37,800 nt of DNA, taken from assembly GCA_030148865.1 (NCBI GenBank), contig JASBSR010000013.1:1-37800 (forward strand), read 5' to 3'. Position 1 is the first letter of the stretch. Each line of letters starts with the position of its first letter. This document shows, piece by piece, positions 35,044 through 37,800 of this stretch. This DNA comes from Gammaproteobacteria bacterium (GTDB taxonomy: Bacteria > Pseudomonadota > Gammaproteobacteria > SZUA-229). Made by a program: the position numbers and the translations under genes. The notes beneath the pieces are model-generated. The model ran no database searches, had not been told where the DNA came from, and worked only from the letters and a program-made list of their open reading frames with translations.

Positions 35044-35795
35044 TACTCACGGTCGACATCGGCAACAGCCGAATCAAATGGGGGTTGTGGCAGGGCGGCA
35101 GTCTGGTACTGCACCAGGCCCATGAATATCAGAGCGCAACTCTGGCGGCGGTTCTCGATCTTGCCTGGCAAGAACGGGAGCCCCCGGCAACGGTGATGCT
35201 GGCCTGTGTGGCAGGAGAGTCTGTGGAACAGGCGCTACAACACTGGCTGGAACAGCACTGGCAGCAGCGGGCAGCTGTTCTGCGCACCTGCCAGCAGTGT
35301 GGTGATCTCAAACACAGTTACGCGCAACCGCAGGATCACGGTGTGGATCGCTGGGCGGCGATGATCGCGGCGCGCACTTTATATCAAACACCGTTGTGCG
35401 TGATTAGCTGTGGTACCGCCACCACCGTGGATATTATCGATGCCAGCGGGCAGCATCTTGGTGGCCAGATTATGCCTGGTACTGAGATGATGATCGGGGC
35501 ATTGCAGACGCGCGTGCCCGGGCTGGCGACGCTCGAAATACCCGAGCAAACACCGGCAGAGCACTTTGCCAGTGCTAGCGGCGCAGCGTTAAAGCTGGGT
35601 GTGATGCAGATGGCGGCAGCTGCTCTGGATCGCGCCTGCGATGAGGCGCGCGTATTGCTCGGTGATGACATGAAAACTCTGATGACTGGCGGTGCGGCAA
35701 AGGCTATCATGCCGCTGATGAAAAATTCGGTCGTGCCACAGCCACATCTGGTATTGCAGGGTCTGGCTATTGCTGCGCAGCAGATTGCGGTCTGA
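35040..35795 (+). CDS. coaX: Type III pantothenate kinase
   Basis: The 251-residue enzyme carries out the first step of coenzyme A synthesis. ILTVDIGNSRIKWGLW at the start binds ATP phosphate, DHGVDRWAAMIAAR contains the pantothenate-binding aspartate region, and ISCGTATTVDIIDASG with HLGGQIMPG completes the site. The start codon is GTG at 35040, overlapping the birA stop (GTGA). The birA-coaX order is widespread in gammaproteobacteria. Confidence 0.95.
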   Translation: MILTVDIGNSRIKWGLWQGGSLVLHQAHEYQSATLAAVLDLAWQEREPPATVMLACVAGESVEQALQHWLEQHWQQRAAVLRTCQQCGDLKHSYAQPQDHGVDRWAAMIAARTLYQTPLCVISCGTATTVDIIDASGQHLGGQIMPGTEMMIGALQTRVPGLATLEIPEQTPAEHFASASGAALKLGVMQMAAAALDRACDEARVLLGDDMKTLMTGGAAKAIMPLMKNSVVPQPHLVLQGLAIAAQQIAV

Positions 35796-36547
35796 TGCGC
35801 TGGTTATTTCTGTTAGTGCTAGTTTTGAATATCGGCTATGTTGGCTGGGAGTTAAGTCAGTCCGGGTCGCGCTCTGTGCCCGCGCTGGTGGCGACTGATG
35901 CCGGGGTGCCGCCCATCGTATTATTGAGTGAACTGGATCAGGCGTCGGCGACCACGACGGCGGTGAACACCGAAAATGCCCCGGCGGCTATGGTTGCTGA
36001 AAGCAGCGAGCCGGTTGCCACGAGTCAGTCAGCGCTAGTGGAACCAAAGTCGGAACTACCGGAAACTGCCGAAGCTGCGCAACCCGCATTCGCCTGCTAT
36101 ACCCTGGGCCCGTTTCGTGAGCTGACCGACTTACGCAAGCTGATTCGAGATATCCGCGACTATGTTGTTGCTGCCTCATTCCGCAGTCACGAAGAACGTG
36201 AGCAGTCCATGTACTGGGTGTATTTACCGCCGCAGACGAGTCACGCGGCCGCGCTGGCGCTGGCTGAACAACTCAAGGCAAAAAAGATTCGTGACTATTA
36301 TGTGCTCAATAATGGCGAGCAGATCAATGCGATCTCGCTCGGCCATTTCAGAGATAAGAATGGTGCTCTGAGTCTGCTGGCGAAAGCCAGGCAAGCCGGA
36401 TTTGAACCGGTGATGGAGCCGGTGTTTAAAAATTACACTATCTACTGGCTGGACTACCGGATAGCGGGCGGCAAGGAAATTCCGCAATCGGTGCTGGATC
36501 TGAGTCGTTTAACCCATGTGAGTCGCCTGAACCGTGACTGTGGCTAG
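35795..36547 (+). CDS. SPOR-domain membrane protein
   Basis: This 250-residue protein has an N-terminal membrane segment (MRWLFLLVLVLNIGYVGWEL). An Ala/Glu/Ser/Pro-rich linker (about 25-100) leads to a C-terminal SPOR domain (about 103-185; YTLGPFRELTDLRKLIRDIR, YVLNNGEQINAISLGHF). SPOR domains bind glycan strands lacking stem peptides at division sites. The coaX stop and this ATG share one base (TGATG), so translation is coupled. Same context as birA-coaX-SPOR in Pseudomonas. Confidence 0.9.
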   Translation: MRWLFLLVLVLNIGYVGWELSQSGSRSVPALVATDAGVPPIVLLSELDQASATTTAVNTENAPAAMVAESSEPVATSQSALVEPKSELPETAEAAQPAFACYTLGPFRELTDLRKLIRDIRDYVVAASFRSHEEREQSMYWVYLPPQTSHAAALALAEQLKAKKIRDYYVLNNGEQINAISLGHFRDKNGALSLLAKARQAGFEPVMEPVFKNYTIYWLDYRIAGGKEIPQSVLDLSRLTHVSRLNRDCG

Positions 36548-36660
36548 TTTGCACAGCTAGCGGGTGGGTGATCGAGCAGGGTTTTGTCGAGCTTTTCAGT
36601 GGATTCCGAGTGGGGGATAAAAATAATCCAGATTTCCACAACTTAATTGCCTCTGGCACA

Positions 36661-36689
36661 TTGCTTTAGTGGCCTGCTTTACCTAAAAT
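36661..36689 (+). promoter_or_regulatory. Sigma-70 promoter for the tRNA-tuf operon
   Basis: TTGCTT (36661-36666) and TAAAAT (36684-36689) are separated by an ideal 17 bp. A GC-rich discriminator, TGCCCGCC, follows, as is typical for stable-RNA promoters under stringent control. Transcription would start near 36696, about 48 bp before the first tRNA. The 36548-36743 gap contains nothing else recognisable. Confidence 0.7.
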
Positions 36690-36743
36690 TGCCCGCCTCG
36701 TACGCGGGCCGAGCGCCTCGTCGACAATTTAGAACGAAAAATT

Positions 36744-36819
36744 GCCGGAGTAGCTCAGTTGGTAGAGCGCCTCACTTGTAATGAGGATGTCGCGGGTTCA
36801 ACTCCTGTCTCCGGCTCCA
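36744..36819 (+). tRNA. tRNA-Thr (anticodon UGU)
   Basis: 76 bases with encoded CCA. The acceptor stem GCCGGAG pairs with CTCCGGC. The anticodon stem CCTCA/TGAGG encloses the loop CTTGTAA, giving anticodon TGT for the threonine codon ACA. The T-loop GGTTCAACTCC is intact. Confidence 0.97.
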
Positions 36820-36892
36820 AATTTTGTTGCCGTATCAGATCGTTACGGTTGACAGTGACGCTGTGCTCGCGCAAAATACGCGGCCTGATTTT

Positions 36893-36977
36893 GGAGGGGT
36901 TCCCGAGCGGCCAAAGGGGGCAGATTGTAAATCTGCTGGTTCTACCTTCGGAGGTTCGAATCCTCCCCCCTCCACCA
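36893..36977 (+). tRNA. tRNA-Tyr (anticodon GUA)
   Basis: 85 bases with encoded CCA and a long variable arm, as expected for tyrosine tRNA. The acceptor GGAGGGG pairs with CCCCTCC. The anticodon stem GCAGA/TCTGC encloses TTGTAAA, giving GTA. The T-arm is GGAGGTTCGAATCCTCC. Its last 19 bases are repeated 166 bp downstream. Confidence 0.97.
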
Positions 36978-37214
36978 AAAGGAAAGATTTTTCCCTCCAC
37001 TTTATCAAGGGGGAGGATGAGAACCGACGGGGTCATAGATCGGTTCGACTGATTTGCCGGGAGCAAATCAGAACGCGCAAAGCGCGGCCGAGTGGAGCGA
37101 GGCGGAGGGCAGGATGCCCGGAGTAATCCTCCCCCCTCCACCAAAAGGAAAGATTTTTCCCTCCACTTTATCAAGGGGGAGGATGAGAACCGACGGGGTC
37201 ATAGATCGGTTCGA
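36959..37214 (+). repeat. 90-bp direct duplication carrying the tRNA-Tyr 3' end
   Basis: Bases 36959-37048 and 37125-37214 are identical by direct reading, offset by 166 bp. Each copy begins with the last 19 bases of tRNA-Tyr (AATCCTCCCCCCTCCACCA), followed by the same 71-bp trailer. The second copy has no tRNA body. Similarity resumes after the copies (ACGCGCAAAGCG versus ACGCGCAGAGCG), except that the first copy has an extra 24-bp hairpin. The 36978-37319 stretch holds no real gene; open frames here are repeat sequence. Confidence 0.95.
37049..37071. repeat. Small hairpin present only behind the first repeat copy
   Basis: CTGATTTGC (37049-37057) and GCAAATCAG (37063-37071) are 9-bp inverted arms around a 5-base loop. 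The corresponding place in the second copy (37214/37215) lacks these bases, so they were either inserted in copy one or lost from copy two. Confidence 0.85.
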
Positions 37215-37319
37215 ACGCGCAGAGCGTGACCCGGCAGGTTTGATGGCCGGAAAAGGTTTGGCTGAAACCGGTTATATAGAGCGTCTGCATGGCAGTCGCT
37301 GGTACCAGGCACTGTAAGT

Positions 37320-37393
37320 GCGGGTGTAGTTCAATGGTAGAACTTCAGCCTTCCAAGCTGACTATGTGGGTTCGATTCCCATCACCCGCTCCA
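37320..37393 (+). tRNA. tRNA-Gly (anticodon UCC)
   Basis: 74 bases with encoded CCA. The acceptor GCGGGTG pairs with the CACCCGC end. The anticodon stem TCAGC/GCTGA encloses CTTCCAA, giving TCC for glycine GGA. The T-arm GGGTTCGATTCCC is intact. Confidence 0.97.
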
Positions 37394-37519
37394 GATTAGA
37401 GGGCGAGGCGAACAGGTCGAAAGAATTTCGGTCGCAGAGTAATGGCTGTGACCGGCGAGCAAGGTGAGTAGTTGAGAGTCGCAGTATCTCGCTACACCTG
37501 GTACTCGAAACTGAACCTT

Positions 37520-37595
<76 letters not shown>

Positions 37596-37662
37596 TTAAT
37601 ATTATGGTTATTGGTTTTATTGGTATTTTTCTTAAACATTCGATCCGGGGGAGACATCTACA

Positions 37663-37800
37663 ATGTCCAAGGGAAAATTTGAGCGTAACAAGCCGCACGT
37701 TAACGTAGGCACGATTGGCCACGTTGACCACGGTAAAACGACATTGACCGCAGCGCTGACCAAAGTGATGGCCGAAACCTACGGTGGCGACACCAAGGCG
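37663..37800 (+). CDS. tuf: Elongation factor Tu, N-terminal 46 residues
   Basis: The ATG at 37663 opens a frame to the window end. [20 protein letters not shown] is followed by [12 protein letters not shown], which together contain the G1 loop GHVDHGKT of EF-Tu. EF-Tu delivers aminoacyl-tRNA to the ribosome. GGGGGAGA, nine bases upstream, is a strong ribosome-binding site. It is likely transcribed with the four preceding tRNAs. Confidence 0.98.
   Translation, partial: MSKGKFERNKPHVNVGTIGHVDHGKTTLTAALTKVMAETYGGDTKA

Noticed and set aside
36755..37174. Open frames of 87-139 codons across the tRNA-Thr/tRNA-Tyr/repeat region
   Set aside because: They run through tRNA genes and the duplicated trailer on both strands; the repeated peptide stretch comes from the DNA repeat, not from a gene.

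Overview
The window reads as chromosomal DNA of a free-living gammaproteobacterium. Three blocks have typical gammaproteobacterial gene order: rnfABCDGE-nth; tyrS / M23 peptidase-anmK / erpA / argC / hemJ / rppH; and birA-coaX-SPOR-tRNA(Thr,Tyr,Gly,Thr)-tuf. The genus cannot be fixed from the sequence. A VPLPA-type sorting tail on one exported protein suggests an environmental, exopolysaccharide-forming lineage.

Layout. 1-140: end of an IS256-like insertion sequence. 232-4559 (minus strand): an HvfA-type copper-RiPP locus. It holds the Cys-rich precursor with EGKCG repeats (hvfA), a membrane-anchored glutamate-synthase-like flavoprotein, a DoxX-family membrane protein, the DUF692 multinuclear iron oxidase (hvfB) and its DUF2063 partner (hvfC). 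A strong bidirectional terminator separates the precursor from the downstream genes. 4685-7339: a DUF1841 gene, four small membrane or membrane-anchored protein genes and a decayed DUF302 gene. 7432-13331 (minus): nth and the six-gene Rnf electron-transport complex. 13499-15956: two convergent diguanylate-cyclase genes, one with a pseudo-receiver/receiver pair. 16090-19411: metG divergent from apbC. 19497-20980: a dispersed palindromic repeat, an uncharacterised anchored protein and a HAD hydrolase. 21179-26155: rppH, hemJ, argC, a DUF6776-like gene, bactofilin, erpA and a short-type citrate synthase. 26286-30224: anmK and an M23 endopeptidase divergent from tyrS. 30361-32151: an uncharacterised SHOCT-tailed membrane protein, a dead PQQ-sugar-dehydrogenase-like fragment, a 24-bp palindrome and a lamin-tail-domain exported protein. 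32401-36547: glnS divergent from birA-coaX-SPOR. 36661-37800: a stable-RNA-type promoter, four tRNAs and the start of tuf. Behind tRNA-Tyr lies a 90-bp direct duplication that carries the tRNA 3' end.

The most notable region is the RiPP locus. Its gene order (A, flavoprotein, DoxX, B, C) differs from the A-B-C-DoxX order I expect, and the flavoprotein is not a known member of such clusters. It could be an extra tailoring or redox enzyme. The second most notable structure is the tRNA-Tyr 3'-end duplication. The rest is mostly well-recognised housekeeping. Functions are assigned from motifs and remembered family features; no database search was run.
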